64,000 bases of DNA from an uncultured Bacteroidales bacterium (lineage in GTDB: Bacteria; Bacteroidota; Bacteroidia; Bacteroidales; FEN-979): NCBI GenBank assembly GCA_903959905.1, contig CAJBYO010000039.1, positions 1 through 64,000 of the forward strand, written 5' to 3'. Of this stretch, positions 8,334 to 16,248 are shown one piece after another (the stretch's first letter is position 1; each line of letters opens with the position of its first letter). Made by a program: the position numbers and the translations under genes. The notes under the pieces are model-generated. The model made no database searches, was not told the DNA's origin, and saw only the letters and a list, made by a program, of their open reading frames with translations.

Positions 8334-9443
8334 TTATTTCACGTGTATTTTTTCCCATGCCCTGATATCCTTCCTGGATTTATCAAATAATGTTTCATAG
8401 TTTTTCTTCAGAATCATTTCTTTCGCTTCGGGAGTAAGCAACCTCCACAGGGGATCATAAGCATGATATATTTCCAGGTCTTTTTCCTGGCTTGTGGGTG
8501 CAACGTTGTCGGTACCAAACAGGAACCTGTCAGGGTATTTGTTGATCAGGTAGGCTGAATTAATTAAAGAATTCGTGTTTGCAACAATATATTTGGCAAC
8601 TTCGTCCCAGGAAATATCAAAGTATAAATTGTTATAAGCCGGATCGGACAACATTTGTTCGATAGGTGTTAACATATCTTTCAGTGGAGCAACGATCCTT
8701 CCGACGCCTACATGTGCCCAAATAATGGTTGTTTTTGGATGTCGTTTGATCAGTTCTTTCATCCCATCGAGATAGTTTGGTTTTCCGGGTTTTGGAAAAG
8801 GATTATCGATGTCGTTATGGATGAGCGCGACCAATCCTGCCTCAGCACAAAAACCCAAAATCCTGTCAAGTGCAGGGTCATATAAGCTAGCAACATCACC
8901 CTCTATTTTTGATGAAACAAACTCCTTATGAATGCTAAACTCTCCCACACCGGGAAAAACCCCTGGAAAGGTCATTAAAACCCTTCCTATATGATCAACA
9001 GCATACATATCAGTTGGATTGAACCCGGTGATCATGGGATCCAGTCTGTCCTGCTGCTCTTTCGGCAACGATTTGTAAGCCATGGCTATATAGGCATCGG
9101 TGAAAGAGTAATAGTACAGGGGTGCATCCGTTTCGAGGTAATAGGATGGGGCAAAATCCCTGGTAACTCTATATGACCATTTTTGCTGTAAGGGAAGTCC
9201 GAACAAAGTGGAACGACCAATTTTGTCGCCCATAATTTCATTCAGATAAACATGAACGTTTGTCCCTTCCTGGATGTAATTTGTAAGGTGAAAGTGCGCA
9301 TCATTGAACAGATAACTCTCTTTTTTCTCAGAGGACTGCGCTCCGGCCAGGTTAATTCCTGACATAAACAGAAACGTCAGTAAAGATAAAAAGCAACGGC
9401 ACAGACTGACCGGATATGTATACAAGCGATATTTTCTTTCCAT
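8334..9443 (-). CDS. Exported amidohydrolase (TIM-barrel, Amidohydro_2 type)
   Basis: A 369-residue protein with an N-terminal export signal (hydrophobic residues ~14-35). Metal-site motifs are visible: FNDAHFHLTNY (HxH on strand 1), VALIHNDID (His on strand 5/6), TTIIWAHVGVGR (His) and FLFGTDNVAP (catalytic Asp), as in the PF04909 amidohydrolase superfamily. The substrate is unknown. Export is unusual for this superfamily and suggests action on an external amide, lactone or carboxylate. Its neighbours are the periplasmic glutaminase (30 bp upstream) and a porin, so a small extracytoplasmic amide-processing set is plausible (inference). Confidence 0.8.
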   Translation of the reverse strand: MERKYRLYTYPVSLCRCFLSLLTFLFMSGINLAGAQSSEKKESYLFNDAHFHLTNYIQEGTNVHVYLNEIMGDKIGRSTLFGLPLQQKWSYRVTRDFAPSYYLETDAPLYYYSFTDAYIAMAYKSLPKEQQDRLDPMITGFNPTDMYAVDHIGRVLMTFPGVFPGVGEFSIHKEFVSSKIEGDVASLYDPALDRILGFCAEAGLVALIHNDIDNPFPKPGKPNYLDGMKELIKRHPKTTIIWAHVGVGRIVAPLKDMLTPIEQMLSDPAYNNLYFDISWDEVAKYIVANTNSLINSAYLINKYPDRFLFGTDNVAPTSQEKDLEIYHAYDPLWRLLTPEAKEMILKKNYETLFDKSRKDIRAWEKIHVK

Positions 9444-9473
9444 TTTAAAAAGAACATTTAATCTGGCACCGTC

Positions 9474-10514
9474 CTATTTTGGTTGAACCAGAAATGGATT
9501 CACCCCGAGTTTTTCAACTACATATTTGATAACCATTTGAGCTTTCACGCTGTTTCCGGCTTCATCCAGCGGTGGTGATACCACTGCAATGCCAAATTTT
9601 CCCGGGCATACCGCCACGATGCCTCCGCCGACGCCACTCTTGGCCGGAAGTCCTGAATTGTAGTACCAGATACCGGAGTCGTCGTAAAGACCGGCCGTTG
9701 CCATAACAGGGAGGGTGTACATGACCGTTTCCGGCGATACGACCTTCTTTTTGGTAACAGGGTTCACGCCGCCATTTGCAAGGGTAGCCCCCATGATTGC
9801 CAGATCTTTGGCGTTAACATTGATCGCGCATTGCCGGGTGTAAATATCCGTCGATTGAACCGGATCGAAATACATTCTGCCATAAGCGAGGAGCAGGTGT
9901 GCAATGGCCTGGTTCCTTAGATTATCGCCTGCCTCACTGATGTATACCGGCATATTCAATGATAATTGTCGGCCCGCAAAATCACTCTGGCACTGCAGGA
10001 TGCTTTTCCATTTGGCAGATGAATCGGCGCCTTTGATAAGACTGGTCGCAGCAATTGCCCCTGGATTTACGAGCGGATTGATCTCTTTTCCTCTCATCCG
10101 TTCGACAGCGACGATGGAGTTGAAAACCTCTCCTGTTGCATCAATGCCAATTTTATCCTGGAGGGCCTGGTGCCCCTGTTCCTCAATAACCTGTGCCATG
10201 ACAAATGCTTTCGACACACTCTGGATGGATACCATTGAAGAAATATCTCCTTTGGTAAAAATTTGTCCATCGGCAGTCACGAGTGCAATCCCAAAGATCC
10301 TGGAATCGACCCTGGCAAGTTCTTTGATATAATCCGCGTTTTTCCCCTCTTTCCCCTCTTTAAATTTGGTGTAGGCCTCGTCAAGAGCAGCATTGATCTG
10401 CTCTTTGGTCATGGTATTGGCTGATTGTGCCAATGCGACGGCCGGTGCGATGAACAAACAACAGGTGAATATCAATACTACTGGAATTGCTGGACCTGTA
10501 AAATGTTTTTTCAT
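9474..10514 (-). CDS. glsA: Glutaminase A with signal peptide
   Basis: A 346-residue protein hydrolysing glutamine to glutamate and ammonia. The serine-dependent beta-lactamase-like glutaminase motifs are present: VSIQSVSKAF (the catalytic S-x-x-K), EINPLVNPGAIAATSL (conserved Asn), then INVNAKDLAIMGATLANGGV and GVGGGIVAVCPGKFGIAVVS. Unlike the cytoplasmic B. subtilis and E. coli enzymes, it has a long signal peptide (residues 1-30, ending AVALAQ), so it acts in the periplasm. In enterics glutaminase supports acid resistance through ammonia release. Its position beside MscS, DUF481 and other envelope genes would fit a stress role, but this is inference. Confidence 0.92.
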   Translation of the reverse strand: MKKHFTGPAIPVVLIFTCCLFIAPAVALAQSANTMTKEQINAALDEAYTKFKEGKEGKNADYIKELARVDSRIFGIALVTADGQIFTKGDISSMVSIQSVSKAFVMAQVIEEQGHQALQDKIGIDATGEVFNSIVAVERMRGKEINPLVNPGAIAATSLIKGADSSAKWKSILQCQSDFAGRQLSLNMPVYISEAGDNLRNQAIAHLLLAYGRMYFDPVQSTDIYTRQCAINVNAKDLAIMGATLANGGVNPVTKKKVVSPETVMYTLPVMATAGLYDDSGIWYYNSGLPAKSGVGGGIVAVCPGKFGIAVVSPPLDEAGNSVKAQMVIKYVVEKLGVNPFLVQPK

Positions 10515-10543
10515 TATTTTTCCTCCGGTATTTGAATGAATGG

Positions 10544-11752
10544 TTAACTTTTCGTTTTCTTGTAAAAAGCATGTGAGAAATTATACTTGAATGTGAAATT
10601 TACTTTCGTGGCTGAAGAGCTGAACCCGTCACTATAATTATTCCGCATGGTCCATTGCAATTCCACACCGGCCATTACACTTGGCCAGGGATAATAGAGC
10701 AGGTTTACTACAGCATATTGCCCCTGTTTAAAGGCATCGGGTTTCTGTCCATCCGAATTGGTTATGATGGTCGTTGAATAACCGGCCGAACTCGTGAATT
10801 TTTTACTCCAGTTGAAATCAAAAAATGCTACAAGACCCGCATCTGGAAGCGCCACTCCTTTTATCGGCTGATGTTTGTCTGAGAAATTATTTTGTATGCC
10901 GATATCAACAGGGGCATCATTAAAATAGTTTTCCACCCCTTCGCCATAAATGCCCTGTAGGTGCATTACAACTTTTTTGCCCAGGTTAATACCTGTGCTC
11001 AAACTGACTCCCCACCCGACTGCACTGCCGCTGAGGTCGATGGTATCTGCTCCATTGTACTTCCATTTGATGCTGCGCACAATTCCTCCAAGCTGAATAT
11101 ACCCGAATTTCCTGGCAAACCGGTAGTGACCCGTCAAATCGGGAAGCTGAAACTGTGGCTTCACGTATGACAATTCCACACGATCGCCATAAACACCGCC
11201 ATCACCGCTGGCACCTGGCATCTCGAGAGCAAAAACCAGGTTGCTTGCTCCCATAATCGGGATCCATCGTACCTGGATATTTCTGTAAAACAGCATTCCG
11301 CATGGCCCCCAATATTCAAGCGTGTTTGGGAAAACATCAACATCCATAAAGGCGCTTTCGGTTTGACCTGCTCCAAAATGGCCCAGTTGGCCATAAGCAT
11401 GGCGAAGCCGGACGGTCGTTTTCCCTGCATCCGGACCCACTCCGAATAAATCGAAATCAAATAACGTTGTAAATTCGCCAAATTTGGTCGGGATCGCCGA
11501 TCTTACCCCAAATCGTGTTTGGCGAACACTGAAATAGACATTCCCGTTGGAACCAAACTGGTCTTTATAGGCAGGCAGCCTGGAAGGTCGCATAGCATCA
11601 AAATATTGCGGATTCACCTGGTTGAAGTTGTAACCCATATCTGTCTGGGCAAAACCAAAAATTTCGAATATTTTCAAACTATCTTCCTGCGCCATTCCCA
11701 ATGATGCGGAAGAAAGAAGCAGCGCAATTATGACAAATCTTTTTGTTTTCAT
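10544..11752 (-). CDS. DcaP-like outer-membrane porin
   Basis: The start at 11752 was chosen because it gives the signal peptide MKTKRFVIIALLLSSASLG; a Met 12 codons upstream is less likely. The mature protein (402-residue precursor) begins IFGFAQTDMGYNFNQ, then RQTRFGVRSAIPTKFGEFTT and LRHAYGQLG, the signature order of DcaP-type porins (a trimeric channel family for dicarboxylates and drugs in Proteobacteria). The barrel ends with VNFTFKYNFSHAF. It lies 39 bp from the surface-antigen barrel upstream and 30 bp from the glutaminase, so it may feed small substrates to the two exported hydrolases (inference). Confidence 0.8.
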   Translation of the reverse strand: MKTKRFVIIALLLSSASLGMAQEDSLKIFEIFGFAQTDMGYNFNQVNPQYFDAMRPSRLPAYKDQFGSNGNVYFSVRQTRFGVRSAIPTKFGEFTTLFDFDLFGVGPDAGKTTVRLRHAYGQLGHFGAGQTESAFMDVDVFPNTLEYWGPCGMLFYRNIQVRWIPIMGASNLVFALEMPGASGDGGVYGDRVELSYVKPQFQLPDLTGHYRFARKFGYIQLGGIVRSIKWKYNGADTIDLSGSAVGWGVSLSTGINLGKKVVMHLQGIYGEGVENYFNDAPVDIGIQNNFSDKHQPIKGVALPDAGLVAFFDFNWSKKFTSSAGYSTTIITNSDGQKPDAFKQGQYAVVNLLYYPWPSVMAGVELQWTMRNNYSDGFSSSATKVNFTFKYNFSHAFYKKTKS

Positions 11753-11790
11753 CCGTACAGTTATTTTAGTTGGATTGATTTTATGCAATG

Positions 11791-13098
11791 TCAGAATGTC
11801 TCATTCAGATTGAAAAATATTCCTTTGGTACCGTCTGCACCAAAACCAAAATCAATGCAGAGATTGGAAAGTGTTTTCCTGCTGAACATGATCCTCAATC
11901 CAAAGCCAGCCGCAGGATCAACATACTGAAAGAGTTTACGGGTTCCATCATCGGAACTGGCGGTGGTCGCATTCACGAAAGCGACCCCGCTCAATATTCC
12001 GGAATAGGGGCTGATCGGGAACCTGTACTCGGTTTCCACATAAACAGAATTTACGCCTCGGATGCTTCCCTGGATATAGCCTCGTCCGGCCCGGTTGTAC
12101 ATGTCCCAGCACAAGGCAGGTAATCCCAAATATGGAACGGTTCCTTTCTCAGTGAACTGGCCAAGGTACCAAAACCCGATCAGATGATCGGGGCGGCGTT
12201 TAGAAAGACTGATATAAGTTCTGAACTCCGTGTTCAGCATCAGACTGTTTTTAGAACTCCCAAGGAAAGTAAAATTCGGCCTGACGGCTATGTTTGCGAG
12301 GAATCCCCTCGTAGGCCTGATCGAATTATTGCGACTGTCGAGCAATACCTCCAGGCTTAGCCCCGACATGGTGTATTTTTCCGGGTTAAAACCATGATCA
12401 GTGCTGTATTTATAATTGCTTGTTTCTTGTGGGGGAACACTGTCAACATGATTATGATCGACAATTTTCGAAAAATCATCGAGGCAATATCCAATTCCAA
12501 GGTACCAGTTCTTGGCGAAACGGAAGAAAAATGTCTCATAGAGCCTGATATAATCATAATTAAGCGGTTGTGCATCGGGAGGAAGAGATGCAGTTGAGCC
12601 TCCGTCATTGAAAACGATCCCCCTGTTGGTGTGCATTTTAATACCGGTACCCAGTCCATAGGTCGGTTGTGAAAATACCAGGTATCGCCAGTCACCGCGC
12701 AGGATATAACTGGAGCCATCTGTAATGATGTTGCTTCGTACCGTAATGATCGCTTGATGGGCTGTGGTGAGGTTGATGGCTGCACATACAGACGATACAG
12801 GTGTTGCTACAGGGTCACCCAGATAGATCGCCATTGTGGTTCCTAAACCGATCAGGAAACCGTATGCAGGGTTATAGCCAACAAAGGGAGTAGTAGCAAA
12901 ATAGGGCTTTCTAATTATGATAGTTTCCTTTGTAGCACTATCTCGTTGGGCTCGCTTTTCCTTTTTAATAAAAATGCTGAAAATATCGTCCTGCCTGAAG
13001 GTTTTATTGCTTTCCTGGGCTGAGAGATCGAATGACAGAAATTGTGAAAGAAAAAAAATGAAAAGTAAAAAGTGGTAAATAAAATTTTTCCTTTTCAT
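11791..13098 (-). CDS. Surface-antigen (BamA/TamA-type) barrel protein without POTRA domains
   Basis: A 435-residue exported protein (signal peptide through DLSAQ). The C-terminal half has the bacterial surface antigen (PF01103-like) pattern: SLEVLLDSRNNSIRPTRGFL, then GRGYIQGSIRGVNSVYVETE, then AAGFGLRIMFSRKTLSNLCI, ending in GIFFNLNETF. The PTRGF and RG...vYvete motifs are conserved in BamA-family barrels. No POTRA-like repeats precede it, so it is not a housekeeping BamA. It is the first gene of the six-gene run to 6451; its 115-bp leader holds a terminator hairpin for the upstream operon. Confidence 0.8.
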   Translation of the reverse strand: MKRKNFIYHFLLFIFFLSQFLSFDLSAQESNKTFRQDDIFSIFIKKEKRAQRDSATKETIIIRKPYFATTPFVGYNPAYGFLIGLGTTMAIYLGDPVATPVSSVCAAINLTTAHQAIITVRSNIITDGSSYILRGDWRYLVFSQPTYGLGTGIKMHTNRGIVFNDGGSTASLPPDAQPLNYDYIRLYETFFFRFAKNWYLGIGYCLDDFSKIVDHNHVDSVPPQETSNYKYSTDHGFNPEKYTMSGLSLEVLLDSRNNSIRPTRGFLANIAVRPNFTFLGSSKNSLMLNTEFRTYISLSKRRPDHLIGFWYLGQFTEKGTVPYLGLPALCWDMYNRAGRGYIQGSIRGVNSVYVETEYRFPISPYSGILSGVAFVNATTASSDDGTRKLFQYVDPAAGFGLRIMFSRKTLSNLCIDFGFGADGTKGIFFNLNETF

Positions 13099-13110
13099 AA
13101 TTTTTCTGAT

Positions 13111-13157
13111 AAAAAACTACCGGAACCAGTTCCATTGGGAGCAGTGTCGGTTCCGGC
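13111..13157 (-). terminator. Rho-independent terminator after the 15.7-13.2 kb operon
   Basis: On the minus strand CCGGAACC pairs with GGTTCCGG across a ~20-base loop and is followed by TAGTTTTTT. A second, GC-rich hairpin (GCCCCT ... AGGGGC, about 13173-13196) lies between it and the end of the barrel gene. Together they separate the four-gene run above from the six-gene run below. Confidence 0.6.
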
Positions 13158-13213
13158 AGAAAATGACCTCAGCCCCGGCCCCTTTCCTCAAGGAGAGGGG
13201 CTTTTAGGGCAAG

Positions 13214-13867
13214 TTATCTAATGATCATGGCGATGCCGACTTTCAGGTTCAGCATCTGCAGATTCTTTGAAGTTGATTCGTAGAGGTCAATCTGGTTGGT
13301 GGTCCATTTATAGTTGAATGCCACGAGTGCGCCCCATTGGTTAAAGTTGCCGAATTTCACCAATGCTCCCACCTCGGGAGTCAGTGAAAAATCCCAGCGG
13401 GTTTTGTAAATATCATATTCCTGGATCATCAGGTGATGCTCCATATAATCACCGCCAATTCCCAGTCCAATGTAGGGTGAAACCAACTTCTCAGGAATGA
13501 AATGGTATGCCACGGCGACCTGGAAAGGAACCATCCAAGTGAACCTGTAGTTCTCCGCGTTGATGGCTATTCCTTTGTCGGGAATGGTGTAGGTTTCATT
13601 ATCGTAAATCTGGCTGACACGCTGCCAGCTGAGATTCCAGCCCACGGCCAAACTATTTTTAATAAAATATCGGCCACCCATATCAAACCCTGCCGGGCTG
13701 GCATTGCCTACCCATTTATTGAAATCGCCCATGGTAAAGGTCGTATTCCAGGAAAAAGTATAGTATGATCTGGGTGTAAAACCTAATGATGAAGCTGCTT
13801 TATCCTGGCTTTGCACCATTCCTGTCAATAGAACAAAAACCGTGAAAATTAATAGTATCTTTTTCAT
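13214..13867 (-). CDS. Small outer-membrane beta-barrel protein
   Basis: A 217-residue exported protein (signal peptide ending GMVQSQ). Barrel-like strands include SYYTFSWNTTFTMGDFNKWV, FDMGGRYFIKNSLAVGWNLS, VAVAYHFIPEKLVSPYIGLG and WGALVAFNYKW, ending VGIAMIIR. It belongs to the broad OmpA-like or OmpW-like eight-stranded barrel class of Bacteroidota; no specific function is known. It is the last gene of the run started by the helical protein at 15696, followed by two hairpins. Confidence 0.75.
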   Translation of the reverse strand: MKKILLIFTVFVLLTGMVQSQDKAASSLGFTPRSYYTFSWNTTFTMGDFNKWVGNASPAGFDMGGRYFIKNSLAVGWNLSWQRVSQIYDNETYTIPDKGIAINAENYRFTWMVPFQVAVAYHFIPEKLVSPYIGLGIGGDYMEHHLMIQEYDIYKTRWDFSLTPEVGALVKFGNFNQWGALVAFNYKWTTNQIDLYESTSKNLQMLNLKVGIAMIIR

Positions 13868-13903
13868 ATTGTTGCCTTTTTAGTGATTAATTGTTCCGGA
13901 TGA

Positions 13904-14503
13904 TTACGGCTTGGTTGTTTGTAACTGGGGGGTCTGGATAAATGCCTGGTCAACCCTGCCGGTGATTTCAGCAGTGGTATGGGTATCGGTGAGAAGCCCC
14001 CGGATAAAGGCATTCCAGCGTATGGCTGCACGGTTATCGTTGCTGGCATTTTTCAGGTCCATCAATTCAATATTGGCCATTCCTGTGGTATAAGAGGAAT
14101 AATAGACCGGGTAGTAATAGGGATAATAAGGATAGTATCCCCACCAGTCATAATAATAGGTATAAACAGTGGTATTCTGGAAGTACATGACCTGAATCCC
14201 CAGGTCGGGTTTCTGCGGGGCAACGGCCGGCACAAAACCCCTGGCTTTCATGTTCTTGTCGATCTGGGTAAGGACTGCATCTGCAGTTGGCCCATTCATA
14301 GGTACAGTTCCTTCATCGGTGACTTTCATGACAGGAGAGGAGATTGAATAGGTCTTGTACAAATTAAAATCAGCGTTTGTGTCGTATTGTGTCAATACTG
14401 CGAGATCCTCCAGCAATCTTTCCGATGATGGGGGATACTTTGTACAGGAAATGGTAAATACAAGCCCCATTCCCAGGAATAATAAACCAAGTTTTGTTTT
14501 CAT
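13904..14503 (-). CDS. DUF4136 lipoprotein
   Basis: A 199-residue lipoprotein with a lipobox at residues ~16-20 (VFTISC). The fold signature is DUF4136: DFNLYKTYSIS near the N-terminus, an AVLTQIDKNMKARGFV helix, PDLGIQVMYFQ, a Tyr-rich loop (YYYDWWGYYPYYPYYYPVYY), then GMANIELMDLKNA and AAIRWNAFIRG. A second Met two codons upstream (14509) is an equally possible start. It lies 36 bp upstream of the barrel gene and 74 bp downstream of another barrel gene. Confidence 0.85.
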   Translation of the reverse strand: MKTKLGLLFLGMGLVFTISCTKYPPSSERLLEDLAVLTQYDTNADFNLYKTYSISSPVMKVTDEGTVPMNGPTADAVLTQIDKNMKARGFVPAVAPQKPDLGIQVMYFQNTTVYTYYYDWWGYYPYYPYYYPVYYSSYTTGMANIELMDLKNASNDNRAAIRWNAFIRGLLTDTHTTAEITGRVDQAFIQTPQLQTTKP

Positions 14504-14582
14504 AAGCATTATTTATTAGTTAATTAATAATGAATTTATTCTTCGCGTCGTTGCAACTTCGCGGTGATGAACCATTTAAACC

Positions 14583-15212
14583 CTATTCAACTTTTCCGAG
14601 ACGGAAAATCAGACCGCCGGTAAATCCAAACTGGACCAAGGTAGAGTAAACGGAAACGCCGGCACTGGTACCACCGGTTCCGACAAACATCGAGAAGGCA
14701 GTTCCCTGAACCGGGATATACCCCTGAGCCTGGAGGCGAAGTCCGATCCTTTTGGCAAAATAGATTTTAGCGCCTGCATTGAAACCCACAGAGAAGAACC
14801 ATGCATCAGAATAATCCTCTTTGGGTGCAAAGTCACAGGCACCGAGGTTGAACCCGATGAAAGGTGACACCACCGGACTGACCCGGAAGTTCTTGGTTGC
14901 ACCGATCTGGATATAGTTGATGCTGAGTGGAATTTCCAGCGATGGTTGCACGTATCCGCCATAATTGTAGTAGTTAACCTGTGCCTTGGTATCCGATCGG
15001 TTGTAGATCAGGTCAAGGTCCATCACCCGGCTTACGGCAATGCTGATCATACCTCCGTACTGTGCATTGTCATCAATGTGTACTTCACCATAATCACCGT
15101 TCAGGGTACCGCCAAAAACATAACCTCCAAATGGGGTTACCTCGACTGATTGGGCATCCGTAATAAAAGGAAGGCCTGCCAAAACTGCAAGAAAAAAAAA
15201 TAATTTCTTCAT
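14583..15212 (-). CDS. Outer-membrane beta-barrel protein
   Basis: The start at 15212 was chosen because it gives a signal peptide (MKKLFFFLAVLAGLPFITDA); an upstream extension would overlap the previous gene and is polar. The 209-residue precursor has barrel strands such as VEVTPFGGYVFGGTLNG, QYGGMISIAVSRVMDLDLIY and SVGFNAGAKIYFAKRIGLRL, and ends LVQFGFTGGLIFRLGKVE. It resembles OmpA-like eight-stranded barrels. It is 19 bp after the helical protein gene, clearly co-transcribed. Confidence 0.75.
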   Translation of the reverse strand: MKKLFFFLAVLAGLPFITDAQSVEVTPFGGYVFGGTLNGDYGEVHIDDNAQYGGMISIAVSRVMDLDLIYNRSDTKAQVNYYNYGGYVQPSLEIPLSINYIQIGATKNFRVSPVVSPFIGFNLGACDFAPKEDYSDAWFFSVGFNAGAKIYFAKRIGLRLQAQGYIPVQGTAFSMFVGTGGTSAGVSVYSTLVQFGFTGGLIFRLGKVE

Positions 15213-15231
15213 GAGAAAATTTATAGATTGG

Positions 15232-15696
15232 TTATTTCTTCTCCAGAAAAGGAACATTCTGCAGAATTTGTGCCCGGATGGCCGTTAGAATATAGTTTTC
15301 GATCTGGTAAAACTGGGTGGCAACAATGCCATCTGAAATCGCTTTTACCTTGTCATAGTAGGTTGCTATGAGGTTATCCGTCTTTTTCTGTAGTTCGATT
15401 ACCTTCTTCGTCCATACATCTGCCTGTTCACTTGTCATCGTCTGGTATTGATCGGCATATTGCTCCAGCAATGCAATCCGCTGTTTCCCAAGAACCTTTC
15501 GCTGTGTTTCATATTCGTCATAAAGTTTCCAGAAAGCATCTTTTTGAGCGGCGGATGGTTTAACGAAATCTGCAACTGCCGATTTTTTATCCATCCCGAA
15601 TGCGGCTTGCATCAGGTCAATCTCCTCTTTATTCGATTGTGCATAGGCAAAGGATCCCAGGAATAAAACTGTAATGAGTAAAACGTACCTTTTCAT
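15232..15696 (-). CDS. Helical periplasmic protein, Spy/CpxP-like in layout
   Basis: A 154-residue exported protein (signal peptide ending SFAYAQ). The mature part is almost entirely charged helix (PSAAQKDAFWKLYDEYETQR, then LEQYADQYQTMTSEQADVWT and QYEI-like stretches near YYDKVKAISD). It has the size and look of Spy/CpxP-type periplasmic chaperones, but I do not see the LTxxQ motif, so membership is not claimed. It is first in a four-gene run with two barrels and a DUF4136 lipoprotein, and it is directly behind the doubled NarL-type operator at 15767-15847. An envelope-stress role is inferred from position. Confidence 0.65.
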   Translation of the reverse strand: MKRYVLLITVLFLGSFAYAQSNKEEIDLMQAAFGMDKKSAVADFVKPSAAQKDAFWKLYDEYETQRKVLGKQRIALLEQYADQYQTMTSEQADVWTKKVIELQKKTDNLIATYYDKVKAISDGIVATQFYQIENYILTAIRAQILQNVPFLEKK

Positions 15697-15766
15697 GATT
15701 TTTTTTTAGGTTAATATTGATTGAAGTGAGAATTTCTTTTAATGGTTTTGCTGTTTTGAAGTGTAT

Positions 15767-15815
15767 CAAAATTACATTCATGCAATAGCAGACACAATAC
15801 CTATGGCTGGGTATT
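15767..15815 (-). promoter_or_regulatory. NarL-type operator/promoter of the 15.7-13.2 kb operon
   Basis: The inverted repeat AATACCTATGGCTGGGTATT (15796-15815, + strand), preceded by C15795, is followed leftward by exactly 20 bp and then TAATTTTG on the minus strand (15774-15767). The predicted transcript starts ~65 bases before the ATG at 15696. The two central bases (GG here; AT, TT and AT elsewhere) vary while the arms are fixed, as expected for a dimer site with an uncontacted spacer. Confidence 0.7.
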
Positions 15816-15826
15816 CTGTTTCATAC

Positions 15827-15847
15827 ACATACCTATAACTGGGTATT
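15827..15847 (-). promoter_or_regulatory. Second, upstream copy of the NarL-type operator
   Basis: CATACCTATAACTGGGTATT (15828-15847, + strand) repeats the operator 32 bp upstream of the first copy, three helical turns away and thus on the same DNA face. It has no -7 box at 20 bp of its own. Tandem sites at this spacing suggest cooperative binding and stronger control of this operon than of the single-site promoters. Confidence 0.65.
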
Positions 15848-16248
15848 TTTTAGTAGCTTCATAATGGTTTGTATTAATTGAGAATTTAAAAGGGATTTCA
15901 TTTTTACAGGTGTGATTGGAAAAAGCGCTCCCGGTGATCAGCCTTCACCGGAATAACTGACCACCTCATTTAATTGATCGTTAATACTATAGGGTGGTCA
16001 AACAAAACCGGTGGTGGGTGGCCAGATGATCTGTTTTGTCCACTAGTGGCATTTTATATAAAATGGGAATTCTACGGCATTGGCGGGTATTATGGGATTC
16101 CCGAAATAGGTCATCGGCGGCCAGAACCTGAAATTGCATACAGCCGGGAACCTTTTCTGGTCTTCTGGTGTATTATTGAGTGACACAACCAGGATTGAAC
16201 ACGGTTTGTGATACCATACCCTGGGGCAGTCTGTGAAACAAACTGACC
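15848..16248. other. Gene-free stretch with possible IS21-like end remnants
   Basis: No convincing gene. Between about 15925 and 16045 degenerate TGGTCA/TGACCA-type words recur (GTGATCAGCC, ACTGACCACC, GGGTGGTCAAAC, GGGTGGCCAG) together with CCGGAATA, resembling the multiple terminal repeats at the ends of IS21-type elements in Bacteroidota. No transposase is present. The 69-codon open frame on + at 15974 has no signal, domain or relatives that I recognise. Confidence 0.3.

Noticed and set aside
15974..16183. 69-codon + frame in the gap before the cupin gene
   Set aside because: No recognisable domain, weak start context, and it lies in what looks like IS-end debris.
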